In this document: piece by piece, positions 1 through 12,078 of the stretch | How positions within the stretch are numbered: position 1 is the stretch's first letter | Layout: the number at the start of each line of letters is the position of its first letter | Origin: Methylobacterium sp. 17Sr1-1 | GTDB taxonomy: Bacteria; Pseudomonadota; Alphaproteobacteria; Rhizobiales; Beijerinckiaceae | Reading direction: 5' to 3' | Assembly: GCF_003173775.1 (NCBI RefSeq) | Contig: NZ_CP029552.1 | Span: forward strand, 5,025,001-5,089,000 | Length of the DNA: 64,000 nt | The notes under the pieces: model-generated | Databases searched by the model: none | Seen by the model: only the letters and a program-made list of their open reading frames with translations | Told to the model about the DNA's origin: nothing | Translations under genes and position numbers: made by a program

Positions 1-3208
<3,208 letters not shown>

Positions 3209-3363
3209 CGGACGCTTCAGACTCGTGCGGCGCGCGCTGCCTCGTTCCTCGGATCCGGCGTCCTCGAGGCCCTGGCGGGCGTCGAGGCGGGAGCGGAACG
3301 TGCGGGAGCGGCGGGGATTGCGTTGGGCGCCCTTAGCATAGGCGTGCAGATCAGGGGAAGGGC

Positions 3364-4149
3364 GTGGCCGACGACGTGAACACTGGGGGAGATGCGCGCT
3401 GGACGCTGGTCACCGGCGCGTCGAGCGGAATCGGCGTCGAGATCGCCCGGGCTTTCGCGGCCCGCGGGCGCCCGCTGGTGCTGAGCGCCCGGCGGGGGGA
3501 GCGACTGGAGGCGCTGATGGCGGAACTGCCCGTGCCGGCGGTGGCAATCACGGCGGATCTCGCCGTTCCCGGCGCCGCCGAGGCGTTGGTCGCCGGGGTC
3601 GAAGCGCGGGGCATCGCCCTGCACACCCTCGTCAACAATGCCGGCTTCGGCCTGCGCGGCCGCCTCAGCGAGCTGCCGGTGCGGGACCAGGCCGAGATGG
3701 TGGCGGTGAACGTCACGGCGCCGACCATCCTCAGCCGCCTGGTGCTGCCCGGCCTGATCGCCCGGCGCACCGGCGGCATCCTCAACGTGGCCTCGGTGGT
3801 CGCCTACCTGCCCGGGCCCAACATGGCGGCGTACTACGCCAGCAAGGCCTACCTCCTGTCCTTGTCGGAAGCCCTCTACGAGGAGGCGCGGCCGTTCGGG
3901 GTGACCGTCACGGCGGTCTGTCCCGGCGCCACCGCGACGGAGTTTTCGGAGAGGGCCGATATCGGCGGCACCAAGCGCTTCACCGGCAACGTGATGGCGC
4001 CGGCGGCGGTGGCCGAGGCGGCGGTCGCCGGCCACCTCGCCGGGCGGGCGGTGGTGATCCCGGGGGCGGCGAACCGGGCGGCGGTGATCGGAGCCCGGCT
4101 GATGCCGCGCTGGCTCAGCCGAAAGGTGGCGGCTCGCCTGCAAGGATGA
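3364..4149 (+). CDS. Short-chain dehydrogenase/reductase (SDR) family protein
   Basis: NAD(P)-dependent oxidoreductase of the classical SDR family, 261 residues, cytoplasmic; the substrate cannot be told. The Rossmann glycine motif TGASSGIG is at residues 18-25, NNAG is near residue 90, and the catalytic YYASK (Tyr/Lys) is near 160 with the preceding serine in NVASV. PG near residue 190 is the usual cofactor-loop motif. The GTG start at 3364 is preceded by AGGGGAAGG at a usable distance. The C-terminus, rich in Arg and Lys, resembles DltE/YqjQ-type SDRs. It is divergent from carB across 155 bp, with no clear partner gene. Confidence 0.9.
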   Translation: MADDVNTGGDARWTLVTGASSGIGVEIARAFAARGRPLVLSARRGERLEALMAELPVPAVAITADLAVPGAAEALVAGVEARGIALHTLVNNAGFGLRGRLSELPVRDQAEMVAVNVTAPTILSRLVLPGLIARRTGGILNVASVVAYLPGPNMAAYYASKAYLLSLSEALYEEARPFGVTVTAVCPGATATEFSERADIGGTKRFTGNVMAPAAVAEAAVAGHLAGRAVVIPGAANRAAVIGARLMPRWLSRKVAARLQG

Positions 4150-4258
4150 ACGGAGTTCGCCGCTTTCGGGTCATCTTCGGTTCAGTGCCGGGCGCTAGAC
4201 GTGGAAGCGGGGCGGCACCGACCGTCCCGACGAATCCGGTGCGTGGTCGAGTGGCGTC

Positions 4259-4723
4259 GTGGCGAGCGAACCGAGAGCGAATCCGTGGGCGACCGCCGCG
4301 CTGGCGGCCCTGGCGAAGCAATTTTTGGCGTATGTCGGGGTGAGCCTCGCGGCGCTCGCCGTCCACTACGCCCTGCTCGCCGCCCTGGTCGAGACCGGCC
4401 GCGCCGAGCCGGTGCCGGCCGCGCTCGCCGGCTACCTCGCCGGTGCCGTGGTCTCCTACGGGCTCAACCGCCGCCTGACCTATGCCAGCGCGCGGCCTCA
4501 TGCCGAGGCGACCTGGCGCTTCGGCATCGTGGCGGTGATCGGCTTCGGGCTGACCTGGCTGATCATGGCCGGGCTCACCCGGGGCCTGGGCCTGCCCTAC
4601 CTCGCCGCGCAGGGGCTGGCGACCGGGGTGGTGGTGTTCTGGAACTTCCTCGGCCACCGGGTGTGGACCTTCGCGGTCAGGCCGGCGCCGGGATTGTCGG
4701 AGGAGGTGTCGGGAGCGCGGTGA
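4259..4723 (+). CDS. GtrA-like membrane protein (putative lipid-linked sugar flippase)
   Basis: Small integral membrane protein of 154 residues with four predicted transmembrane helices (roughly residues 18-40, 50-68, 84-106 and 113-133). The conserved GtrA features are visible: a Gly/Tyr/Asn-Arg loop (YGLNRRLTY) after helix 2, and FWNFLGHRVWTF at the end of helix 4. In the family GtrA proteins are thought to flip bactoprenol-linked sugars for surface glycosylation. No glycosyltransferase sits beside it; the nearest GT2 is 17 kb away. The start is taken as GTG 4259, which has only a weak ribosome site, so it is uncertain by a few codons. Confidence 0.85.
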   Translation: MASEPRANPWATAALAALAKQFLAYVGVSLAALAVHYALLAALVETGRAEPVPAALAGYLAGAVVSYGLNRRLTYASARPHAEATWRFGIVAVIGFGLTWLIMAGLTRGLGLPYLAAQGLATGVVVFWNFLGHRVWTFAVRPAPGLSEEVSGAR

Positions 4724-4814
4724 GGCGGCGCTTCGTCGTCCGCCCGGCGTGGCTCTCGCGCGTGGAATGATACCTTCTCCGTTTGATCTATTCCGAAGCA
4801 GGTAGAGATCGGGA

Positions 4815-5075
4815 TCCCCTCTCCAGGCGATACCGGGCTTGCCAGAGATCCTTGCCCGGTATCGCTGCAAGGTGTGGGAGAGGGGTAGGGGTGAGGATGG
4901 AGACGGGTCAGAAGAAGACACAACCCGTTGAGCTGCGCCGCTCAACGGTCAGAGCTTTATTCTGTACCTGAGCCACCCTCACGCGGGATCTTCGATCCCC
5001 ACGGCCCCTCTCCCACACCTTGCAGCGATACCGGGCAAGGATCTCTGGCAAGCCCGGTATCGCCTGGAGAGGGGA
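4815..5075. repeat. Long inverted repeat with nested hairpins (repeat family A, copy 1)
   Basis: This fills most of the 396-bp gap between the GtrA-like gene and the monooxygenase. Bases 4815-4885 and 5005-5075 are perfect 71-bp inverted copies. Each arm contains its own imperfect palindrome (GATACCGGGC ... GCCCGGTATC). Between the arms, 4925-4933 and 4940-4948 form a further 9-bp hairpin. The element lies between two genes pointing toward each other and could act as a bidirectional terminator. A diverged second copy lies at 57319-57488. No coding potential was seen in the gap. Confidence 0.9.
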
Positions 5076-5119
5076 GACGCGCTCAATCTTTGGATGACCG
5101 GATCAGGCGGATACTTGTA

Positions 5120-6424
5120 TCACACCCCCGGCCAGGCCGGCCGCGCGATGCCCAGATGGTCGCGCAGGGTCGTTCCCTCGTACTCGGTGCGGAACAGGCC
5201 GCGCTCCTGCAGGATCGGCACCACCTCGGCCACGAACTCGTCGAGGCCGCCCGGGAAGAAGGGCGGCATCACGTTGAAGCCGTCGGCCGCCTCCCCCTCG
5301 AACCATTCCTGCATCCGGTCGGCGATGTCGGTGGCGGTGCCGAGCACGATGTGGTGGCCGCGCCCCGCGGCGACCCGGAGCGCCAGCTGGCGGATCGTCA
5401 GGCCCTCGCGGCGGGCGAGCTCGGTCAGGAGCTCGGCGCGGCTCCTCAGCTGGTCGGAGAGCGGCAGGTCGGGCAGCGGCCCGTCGAGGTCGTAAGCGGC
5501 GAGCGAGTGGCCGATCCGCTCCTCGAGGAGCGGCATCGCGCTCGCGATCGGGGTCCAGCGGTCGAGCTCGCTCAGCTTCTCGCTCGCCTCCTTGAGGCTG
5601 CGGCCGACCACCGGCAGGAAGCCCGGCATCACCGCGACGGAGTTCGGATCGCGGCCGAAGCCGGCGACGCGGGCCTTCAGGCTGCGGTAGAACGCTTGCG
5701 CCTCGGGCAGGCTCGCCTGGGCGGTGAACACGATGTCGGCGGCGCGGGCTGCCAAGTCCTGGCCCGGCCCCGAGGAGCCGGCCTGGATCAGCACCGGGTG
5801 GCCTTGCGGCGAGCGCGGGATGTTGAGCGGGCCCTTCACGGAATAGTATGTGCCCGCGTGGTCGAGCATCCGCACCTTGGCCGGGTCGGCGTAGACGCCG
5901 CGCTCCTTGTCCTTCGGGAAGGCGTCGTCGGCCCAGCTGTCCCACAGGCCGCGCACCACGTCGACGAATTCCTCCGCGATGGCGTAGCGGGCGTCGTGCT
6001 CGGGGTGACTCTTCGAGAAGTTGTTGGCGGTCCGCGCGTAGGAGGTCGTCACGATGTTCCAGGCCGCGCGGCCGTGGCTCAGGTGATCGACCGACGCGAA
6101 GGCGCGGGCGAGGTGGTAGGGCTCGCCGTAGGTGGTCGAGGCGGTGGCCGCGAGGCCGATCCGCTCGGTCACCATGGCAAGCGCGCCGAGCAGGGTCAGG
6201 GGCTCGAACCGGGCGATCATCGACGGGTGGGCGTCGACGCCGCTGGTCAGGCCGTCGGCGAGGAACACCATGTCGAACTTCGCGGCCTCGGCTGTCCGCA
6301 CCACCCGGCGCAGCAGGTCGAAATTCTCGCTGCCCGATTCGGCGTCGGCGTGGCGCCAGCCGGAGACGTGGTGGCCGGCGCCCTGGAGGAAGAGCCCGAG
6401 ATGGATGCGGCGGGGGGCGGTCAT
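5120..6424 (-). CDS. NtaA/SnaA/DszA-family FMN-dependent monooxygenase
   Basis: Luciferase-like flavin monooxygenase of 434 residues that would oxidise a small organic substrate using O2 and reduced FMN from a separate reductase. The N-terminus (IHLGLFLQGAGHHVSGWRH), AWNIVTT and HPVLIQAGSSGPG are hallmarks of the NtaA/SnaA/DszA subfamily, which includes nitrilotriacetate and EDTA monooxygenases and desulfurisation enzymes. It is the last gene of a minus-strand operon with an ABC importer and an MmgE/PrpD protein, suggesting that the imported compound is its substrate or precursor. No flavin reductase is seen nearby. The family is certain; the substrate is unknown. Confidence 0.92.
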   Translation of the reverse strand: MTAPRRIHLGLFLQGAGHHVSGWRHADAESGSENFDLLRRVVRTAEAAKFDMVFLADGLTSGVDAHPSMIARFEPLTLLGALAMVTERIGLAATASTTYGEPYHLARAFASVDHLSHGRAAWNIVTTSYARTANNFSKSHPEHDARYAIAEEFVDVVRGLWDSWADDAFPKDKERGVYADPAKVRMLDHAGTYYSVKGPLNIPRSPQGHPVLIQAGSSGPGQDLAARAADIVFTAQASLPEAQAFYRSLKARVAGFGRDPNSVAVMPGFLPVVGRSLKEASEKLSELDRWTPIASAMPLLEERIGHSLAAYDLDGPLPDLPLSDQLRSRAELLTELARREGLTIRQLALRVAAGRGHHIVLGTATDIADRMQEWFEGEAADGFNVMPPFFPGGLDEFVAEVVPILQERGLFRTEYEGTTLRDHLGIARPAWPGV

Positions 6425-6443
6425 CGTGGCGCCTTTCGAAAGG

Positions 6444-7775
6444 TCAGGAACGGCTCTGGCCGAGGAGGGCGAGGAGGCGGGCGAGATCGTCCGCGTCGCT
6501 CATCCGGGCGACGAGATCCGGGATCTCGGCGAAGCTCTCCGCGTCCCCGGTCGCGTCGCGGAATTTCGGGCCGGCGTCGCTCAGGCCGGGCAGGCCCTCG
6601 ATCCGCCGGCTCACGGTGCGGCCGTCCGTCAGGGTGACGTCGAGGACGACGAACCGCGTCGCCGGGTCGGAGGACAGGCGCGGCGCGGTGTCGTCGTGGC
6701 GGCGCGACACGCGGGCGGCGAGCCCGGCGAGGTCCGGCCGCACCGGCCGCTCGTCGAAATGGCCGATGCCGAGGGCGCCGTCGGTGAGAGCGGCGGCGAA
6801 GATGTATTCCGGGCTGAACCGCGCCTCGATGCCCGTGCCGGGGCGCGAGACGACGAGTGCCGCATCGCCCCCGGGCGGGAAGGTGAGCGTGACGGCCTCG
6901 ACCGCCTCCGGGCGCAGGCCATCGGCGTCGCGCAAAGCGAGCGCCCCGACCGCGACCGGATGCGCCGCCGTGCAGCACGGGAACGCCTTGAGCGTGAGGC
7001 CGGGCGTCAGGATCTGCCACGGCGCCCCCCAGCCGGCGAGCAGCCGCTCCGGCACCGTCGCGCCGAAGCCGAAGGCGTCGAGGAAGCCGATCGGGCCGCC
7101 GAGGAAATCCGGCGCGCCGGACAGGCCGGACTCCGCGAGGAGGGCCGCCGTCAGCCCGGCGCGGGCGCCAAGGCCGGCATGGAGCGGCTTGGCATCGTAG
7201 CCGAATTGCAGCCTGAGGCCGGCCGACTGGGTCGCCGCGAGGCCGAGCGCCACCACGGTGGTCTCGGGGGAGAAGCGCAGCAGGTGTGCGACGGCGGCTG
7301 CGGCGCCGACGGTCCCGAGGGTCGCGGTGGCGTGGAAGCCGGTCTCGTAGTGGCGCGAGCCGAGCGCCAGGCCGAGCCGCGCCATCGCCTCCAGTCCGAC
7401 GATGTAAGATCCGATCAGGTCGCGGGCGGCGACCGGGCGGGTACCGGCGAGCGCCAGCAGCGCGGGCAGGATCACCACCGTCGGGTGGCCGCGCACGCTG
7501 GCATGCACGTCGTCGTAATCGAGGACGTGGCCGGCATGCCCGTTGATCAGGGCGGCGGTGAACGGGTCGGCACGCTCCGTCCGGCCGATCAGCACCGAGG
7601 GGCCGGTGTTGGCGCCCAACGTCCCGGCCAGGATCCCGGTCGAGCGGTCGTCGGCGCCGCCCAGCGTGCAGGCGAGGAGATCGAGGATCGCGAGCCGCGC
7701 CGCGTCCACCGCCGCGTCGGAGGGGGCGGACGCGACGATCGCCGCAGCGAAACGGTGGGTGAGCGAGGTCGTCAT
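6444..7775 (-). CDS. MmgE/PrpD family protein
   Basis: A 443-residue protein of the MmgE/PrpD fold, whose known members include 2-methylcitrate dehydratase, cis-aconitate decarboxylase and iminodisuccinate epimerase. The N-terminal helical domain carries LAILDLLACTLGGADD and NGHAGHVLDYDDVHAS, the region holding family active-site residues, and the FGYDAKPLHAG motif is present. It lies 19 bp upstream of the monooxygenase and 4 bp after the ABC ATPase stop, so it is surely co-transcribed. The context argues against propionate metabolism (no prpB or prpC) and for a lyase or epimerase step on the imported substrate. Confidence 0.9.
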   Translation of the reverse strand: MTTSLTHRFAAAIVASAPSDAAVDAARLAILDLLACTLGGADDRSTGILAGTLGANTGPSVLIGRTERADPFTAALINGHAGHVLDYDDVHASVRGHPTVVILPALLALAGTRPVAARDLIGSYIVGLEAMARLGLALGSRHYETGFHATATLGTVGAAAAVAHLLRFSPETTVVALGLAATQSAGLRLQFGYDAKPLHAGLGARAGLTAALLAESGLSGAPDFLGGPIGFLDAFGFGATVPERLLAGWGAPWQILTPGLTLKAFPCCTAAHPVAVGALALRDADGLRPEAVEAVTLTFPPGGDAALVVSRPGTGIEARFSPEYIFAAALTDGALGIGHFDERPVRPDLAGLAARVSRRHDDTAPRLSSDPATRFVVLDVTLTDGRTVSRRIEGLPGLSDAGPKFRDATGDAESFAEIPDLVARMSDADDLARLLALLGQSRS

Positions 7776-7779
7776 CGAA

Positions 7780-8562
7780 TCAGATCCCTTCGCCGGGCTG
7801 CACCGCCTCGCGGGCGCCGAGGCCGCGCACGAATTGCCGGATGCGCGGGTTCTGCGAGCGGTGGAAGATCTGGTCGGGCGGTCCGTCCTCGACGATGCGG
7901 CCGTTCTCGGTGAAGACGATCCGGTCGCTGATCTCCTCGGCGAAGCGCATCTCGTGGGTGACGAGGAGGCTGGTCATGCCCTCGCGCACCAGCCCGCGGA
8001 TCACCGCCAGCACCTCGCCCACCGTCTCGGGATCGAGGGCCGAGGTCACCTCGTCGAACAGCACCAGGTCCGGCCGCATGGCGAGCGCCCGGGCGATGGC
8101 GACCCGCTGCTGCTGCCCGCCCGAGAGCTGGCCCGGATAGGCCGCGGCCTTGTCGGCCAGCCGCACCCGGTCGAGCAATTCGCGGGCGTGGCGCTCGGCC
8201 TCCGCCCGCTTCTCCTTGAGGATGCGGACCGGCGCGATGGTGATGTTGTCGAGCACCGTGAGGTGCGGGAACAGGTTGTATTGCTGGAACACGATGCCGA
8301 TGCGCTTGCGCAACGCGATGCGCTCGGCTTCCGTCCGCAGGGCGTCGACCCTCACGCCGTTGACGGTGATCCGCCCCGCGCTCGGCGCAAGCAGCGCGTT
8401 GATGCAGCGCAGGATCGTCGACTTGCCCGAGCCCGACGGGCCGATGATCGACACCGCCTCGCCGCGGGCGACACGCATGTCGATGCCCTTCAGCACCTCG
8501 TTCTGCCCGAAGCTCAGATGTACGTCCTCGAGGGCGACGAGGGGAGTGGAGGCTGCGGTCAT
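7780..8562 (-). CDS. Polar amino acid-type ABC transporter ATP-binding protein
   Basis: ATPase subunit of a family-3 (polar amino acid type) importer, about 260 residues. Walker A GPSGSGKS, a Q-loop (FQQYNLFPHLTV), the signature LSGGQQQR, Walker B LVLFDE and the switch histidine (VTHEMRFA) are all present. The chosen start, ATG 8562 (MTAAS), has GAGG 12 nt upstream. An alternative ATG at 8577 overlaps the permease stop and would add five residues. It couples to the two permeases upstream and the binding protein at 10212. Confidence 0.93.
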   Translation of the reverse strand: MTAASTPLVALEDVHLSFGQNEVLKGIDMRVARGEAVSIIGPSGSGKSTILRCINALLAPSAGRITVNGVRVDALRTEAERIALRKRIGIVFQQYNLFPHLTVLDNITIAPVRILKEKRAEAERHARELLDRVRLADKAAAYPGQLSGGQQQRVAIARALAMRPDLVLFDEVTSALDPETVGEVLAVIRGLVREGMTSLLVTHEMRFAEEISDRIVFTENGRIVEDGPPDQIFHRSQNPRIRQFVRGLGAREAVQPGEGI

Positions 8563-8573
8563 GATGTCCGACC

Positions 8574-9344
8574 TCATCGGGCGAGGCGCCGCTCGAGCCG
8601 CTGCGTGAGGCGCGAGACCGGGTAGCAGAACAGGAAGAAGGCGAAGAGCACCGTCACGTAGGTGAGCACCGTGAAGTCGGTGCGGCTCACCGCCGTGCTG
8701 GCGTCGGTCGCGGCGTGGAGCAGCTCGTGCACGCCGACGAGGGAGGCGAGCGCCGTGCCCATGCAGATCGACGCGTAGAGGTTCATCCACGGCGGCAGCG
8801 CCCGGCGCAGGCACTGCGGCAGGATGATGAAGCGCAGGGCCTCGATCCGCGAGAAGCCGAGCCCCTTGGCGGCGTCCCATTGCGGCGTCGGGATCGATTG
8901 CAGCGCGCCGCGGGTGATCTCGGCGGTGTGGGCGCTCGCCGGGATCGCGAGCCCGATCACCGCCTTCACCCAGTCGGGGAACGGGATGTAGTGGCCGAAG
9001 GCGACGATCTCGAACGGGAAGATGTAGGTGGTGGCGAAGATCAGCACGAGGTGCGGCGCGTTGCGGAAGACCTGCACGTAGGCGACGGCCGGGGCCCGCA
9101 CGAGCCGCATCTGGGCGAGCTCCATCGCCCCGAGGGTGATGCCGGCGAGGGTGCCGAGCGCCATGGCGAGCACGCTGATGAGGATGTTCATCGAAAAGCC
9201 GCGGGCGAGGTAGGGCAGCCATTCGAGGAGGAGCCGCGCCAGCGACGGGTCGAGGACGAGCCAGAGCGCGACCGCGGCGCCGACGAGGCCGGCGAGCACG
9301 AGCGGCGCGACCGAGGGCCGCGCGGGGAGGGCGCCCGCCGTCAC
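8574..9344 (-). CDS. Polar amino acid-type ABC transporter permease
   Basis: Inner-membrane channel subunit of 256 residues. It has an N-terminal membrane anchor followed by the HisMQ-type core, with the EAA-loop motif IPTPQWDAAKGLGFSR that contacts the ATPase. The GTG start at 9344 overlaps the TGA of the upstream permease (GTGA), implying translational coupling. It pairs with the permease at 9341-10081 as a heterodimer. Family assignment is firm; the substrate is not determined by sequence. Confidence 0.93.
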   Translation of the reverse strand: MTAGALPARPSVAPLVLAGLVGAAVALWLVLDPSLARLLLEWLPYLARGFSMNILISVLAMALGTLAGITLGAMELAQMRLVRAPAVAYVQVFRNAPHLVLIFATTYIFPFEIVAFGHYIPFPDWVKAVIGLAIPASAHTAEITRGALQSIPTPQWDAAKGLGFSRIEALRFIILPQCLRRALPPWMNLYASICMGTALASLVGVHELLHAATDASTAVSRTDFTVLTYVTVLFAFFLFCYPVSRLTQRLERRLAR

Positions 9345-10081
9345 TGCCCGAATCCCGGCAGGGCCAAACGCCGCTCGACCAACGCGCCGATCCGCGCCAC
9401 CGCGAGGTTGATGGCGCTGAAGAACACCAGGAGCACGATCATGAGTTCGACGACGTTGTCGCGCTGGGTCCAGATCATCAGCGAGGCGTAGGTGATCTCG
9501 TTGACCGCGACGGCGTAGCCGATCGTCGTCAGCTTCACGAGGTTGACGAGGTTGTTGACGATGGCCGGCAGAGCCGTGCGCAGCGCCAGCGGCAGCTCCA
9601 CCGCCCGCAGCACCTCCAGGCGCGAGAAGCCGAGACCCTTGGCCGCCTCGATCGTGGTCGAGGGCACCGCCTCGATGCCGCCGCGCAGGGCCTCGGCGTG
9701 CAACGCCGCCACGTGCAGGCTCACCACCGCGACGAGCCAGAAATACGCCCCGAGCGGGTTGTTCTGCGCCCCTCCGAGGGCCTGCGAGATCAGCATGTTG
9801 ACCACGAGCACCGTGAACATCAGCTGGACCAGCGTCGGCGTGTTGCGGGTGAGCTCCACGTAGGCCCGCGCCGGCCCGGCGAGCCAGGGCCGGTCCGAGG
9901 TCAGCGCCGCCGCCAGCACGACGCCGCCCGCGAGGCTGAGCGGGATGGTGAGGGCGACGAGGACGAGCGTCGTCGCCATCCCGTCGAGCCACATCCGCAC
10001 CTCGAACGGGCTCGTCAGGAAGTCGAAGTTGAGCCCGATCTGGGCCGCCAGGGCGATGAAGCCCCGGACCGCGTCCTGCAT
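9341..10081 (-). CDS. Polar amino acid-type ABC transporter permease
   Basis: Second channel subunit, 246 residues. The core carries VELTRNTPTLVQLMF, typical of HisM/GlnP permeases, and the EAA loop VPSTTIEAAKGLGFSR. It starts at ATG 10081. It lies 130 bp downstream of the binding-protein gene; that gap holds a short palindromic repeat which may reduce read-through and so keep binding protein in excess over the membrane parts. Confidence 0.93.
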   Translation of the reverse strand: MQDAVRGFIALAAQIGLNFDFLTSPFEVRMWLDGMATTLVLVALTIPLSLAGGVVLAAALTSDRPWLAGPARAYVELTRNTPTLVQLMFTVLVVNMLISQALGGAQNNPLGAYFWLVAVVSLHVAALHAEALRGGIEAVPSTTIEAAKGLGFSRLEVLRAVELPLALRTALPAIVNNLVNLVKLTTIGYAVAVNEITYASLMIWTQRDNVVELMIVLLVFFSAINLAVARIGALVERRLALPGFGQ

Positions 10082-10130
10082 CGTGTCGTCGCCTTCGCTC
10101 AGAACCGCTTCGCGTGCACGCTCAGGCTAT

Positions 10131-10157
10131 CCCACCCACGACCTCATCCTGAGGTGC
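10131..10157. repeat. Short palindromic repeat, family C (solo copy)
   Basis: CCCACCCACGACCTCATCCT followed by GAGGTGC. The core ACCTCA-TCC-TGAGGT is a palindrome. The same sequence, in reverse complement, forms the right end of the element at 33881-34016, and a variant occurs at 41481-41507. It sits between the binding protein and the first permease of the minus-strand ABC operon. Confidence 0.8.
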
Positions 10158-10211
10158 GAGATGGATAGGGTTGAACTAATCGAGAGTTGCGGGTAGTCCG
10201 GACTATCGATC

Positions 10212-11042
10212 TCACTTCCCCGCCGCGAGCCGCTTCTGCTGCTCCTCGATGAAGGCCGTGTTGGTGAGCCGGTTGGCCTTGGCGATCTCCAGGAGCTTGC
10301 CGGACGCGATCAGCTCGCGCAGGGCCTTGTCGAGGGCGGCGGAGGTGTCCTTCTCGCCCTTGCGGATCCACACCACCGAATCGGCCGGCACGATCTCCGT
10401 GGGGATCAGGATGCCGTAATCCTTCCACTCGTCGGCCCGGTCCTCGAGCATCAGGCCCAGCGTCGCGCCGGTATGGACCGCGATCACGCAGGTGCCGCCC
10501 TTGAGCGCCAGGAGCGATTCCGGCTGGCTCGGCAGGCCCTTCACCACCGCGCCGTACTGCTCGATCAAGGGCTGAGTGAAGTTCGAGCCCTGCGAGACGC
10601 AGACCGGCTTGCCCTTCAGGTCGGTCCAGTCCTTGATGCCGCTGTCCTTGCGGCCGATCGCGGCGCCGCCGGCCCGGTCGAACACGGTGGGCGGGTAGTC
10701 CATGATCTTCGCCCGGTCCTCGGTGACCTGCATGTTGGCGAGCAGCGCGTCGACCTTGCCCTGCTGCAGGAACTGCACCCGGTTCGGCGGCGTCACCGTG
10801 ACGGTCTCGAGCGCCACGCCCAGCTTCTCGGCCAGCGCCCGGGCGAGGTCGATGTTGAAGCCCTTCTGCTCCTGGGTCTTCGGGTCGATGGAGCCGAACG
10901 GCGCGCCCGACAGGATCACCCCGACGGTGAACTTGGCTTTAGCCTTGATGCGGTCGAGCGTGGCATCGGCGCTGGCCCCCGAGACCCCGGCGAGCAGGGC
11001 GGCGAGGAGGGCAGCGGCGCGCAGAGGGGTCTTCGGGATCAT
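10212..11042 (-). CDS. Family-3 periplasmic solute-binding protein
   Basis: Secreted binding protein of the amino acid ABC importer encoded just downstream, 276 residues from ATG 11042. The first ~25 residues are a clear signal peptide (KTPLRAAALLAALLAGVSGA, then SADA). The mature part shows the family-3 pattern: FTVGVILSGAPFGSIDP, GFNIDLARALAEKLG, and VTPPNRVQFLQQGKVDALLA with the ligand-binding Arg. A GTG ten codons further upstream is possible but would bury the signal peptide. It heads the putative operon that continues to 5120. Confidence 0.92.
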   Translation of the reverse strand: MIPKTPLRAAALLAALLAGVSGASADATLDRIKAKAKFTVGVILSGAPFGSIDPKTQEQKGFNIDLARALAEKLGVALETVTVTPPNRVQFLQQGKVDALLANMQVTEDRAKIMDYPPTVFDRAGGAAIGRKDSGIKDWTDLKGKPVCVSQGSNFTQPLIEQYGAVVKGLPSQPESLLALKGGTCVIAVHTGATLGLMLEDRADEWKDYGILIPTEIVPADSVVWIRKGEKDTSAALDKALRELIASGKLLEIAKANRLTNTAFIEEQQKRLAAGK

Positions 11043-11302
11043 GGCGGTCGGCTTCTCGCGGCTTTTCGGCACTGGACGGCGCCCTCGTCGGACCGTGGCG
11101 GCCCGTGCTCGGTCCGGCGCGGCTTACCCGAATGCCGATCGAGTTTGTAGAGTGCCGCGGCGATACGGCCGATTTTCCCCCGAAGTCGCCGGAGCGGCAG
11201 GGATGAGGCCGGCGCCGCGTTGCCCCCTCAGCCTTCCCCCGCCATGATCCGCCCCGCCAGACCGCCCGGCTCGACCCGGGCGCCCGCCGGAGGAACCGCC
11301 CT

Positions 11303-11992
11303 GTGTCCCGCGTGCTCTACGAACTCGCCGCCGCCGATCCGGACCGGCGCTTCAGCCCGTTCTGCTGGCGCATCCGCCTCGCCCTGGAGCACAAGGGCCT
11401 CGCCTTCGAGGGCCGGCCGTGGCGCTTCACCGAGCGCGACGCGCTCGCCTTCGCGGGGACGGACAAGGTGCCGGTGCTCGTCGAGGGCGGGCGGCCGATC
11501 GTCGAGTCCTCCGTCATCGCCGCGCATCTCGAATCGGCCTATCCGGACCGGCCGTCGCTGTTCGGCGGCGCGGCGGGGCTGGCGCTGACCCGCTTCCACG
11601 TCGCCTGGACCGACGGGGTGCTGCACCTCGCCCTGGTGCCGCTCCTCCTCCTCGACATCCACCGCCACCTCGCCGAGGAGGACCAGGCCTATTTCCGCAA
11701 GAGCCGCGAGGCCCGGTTCGGCAAACCCCTGGAGGCGGTCTGCCCCGATCCGGAGGCGCAGCTCGCCGTGTTGCGAAAGACCCTCGCGCCGGTGCGCGCG
11801 GTGTTGCGCCACCAGCCGTTCCTCGGCGGCGAGAGCCCGCTCTACGCCGATCACGTGGTGATGGGTGCGTTCCTGTGGGCGCGCGGCGTCGGCGACCTCG
11901 CGCTCCTCGAACCCGACGATCCGGTCGAGGCGTGGCGCCAGCGGATGCTGGAGCGGATGGGGGAGGGCTCGCGGGCGCTGACCTTCGGCTGA
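11303..11992 (+). CDS. Glutathione S-transferase family protein
   Basis: Soluble protein of 229 residues. It has an N-terminal thioredoxin-like domain (FSPFCWRIRLALEHKGL, then KVPVLVEGGRPIVESSVIA with the cis-proline and the ES glutathione-binding pair) and an all-helical C-terminal domain. The GTG start at 11303 has GGAGGAA 7-8 nt upstream. The FSPFC motif resembles GSTs that use Ser or Cys. It probably conjugates or reduces an electrophile; the substrate is unknown. It is followed 86 bp later by the HerA-like ATPase, without evident functional link. Confidence 0.9.
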   Translation: MSRVLYELAAADPDRRFSPFCWRIRLALEHKGLAFEGRPWRFTERDALAFAGTDKVPVLVEGGRPIVESSVIAAHLESAYPDRPSLFGGAAGLALTRFHVAWTDGVLHLALVPLLLLDIHRHLAEEDQAYFRKSREARFGKPLEAVCPDPEAQLAVLRKTLAPVRAVLRHQPFLGGESPLYADHVVMGAFLWARGVGDLALLEPDDPVEAWRQRMLERMGEGSRALTFG

Positions 11993-12078
11993 CGCCAACT
12001 CCCTGTGGACCCCGACTCGTGTCGCGGATCGGGGCCGCCCCCGCCGTGTTACGAGTCGGGCCATCGCAGGGAGCCGAG

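Noticed and set aside
6444..7775. 2-methylcitrate dehydratase (prpD) assignment for the MmgE/PrpD gene
   Set aside because: No prpB, prpC or acetyl-CoA partner genes nearby; it is embedded with an importer and a flavin monooxygenase, so only the family name is given.
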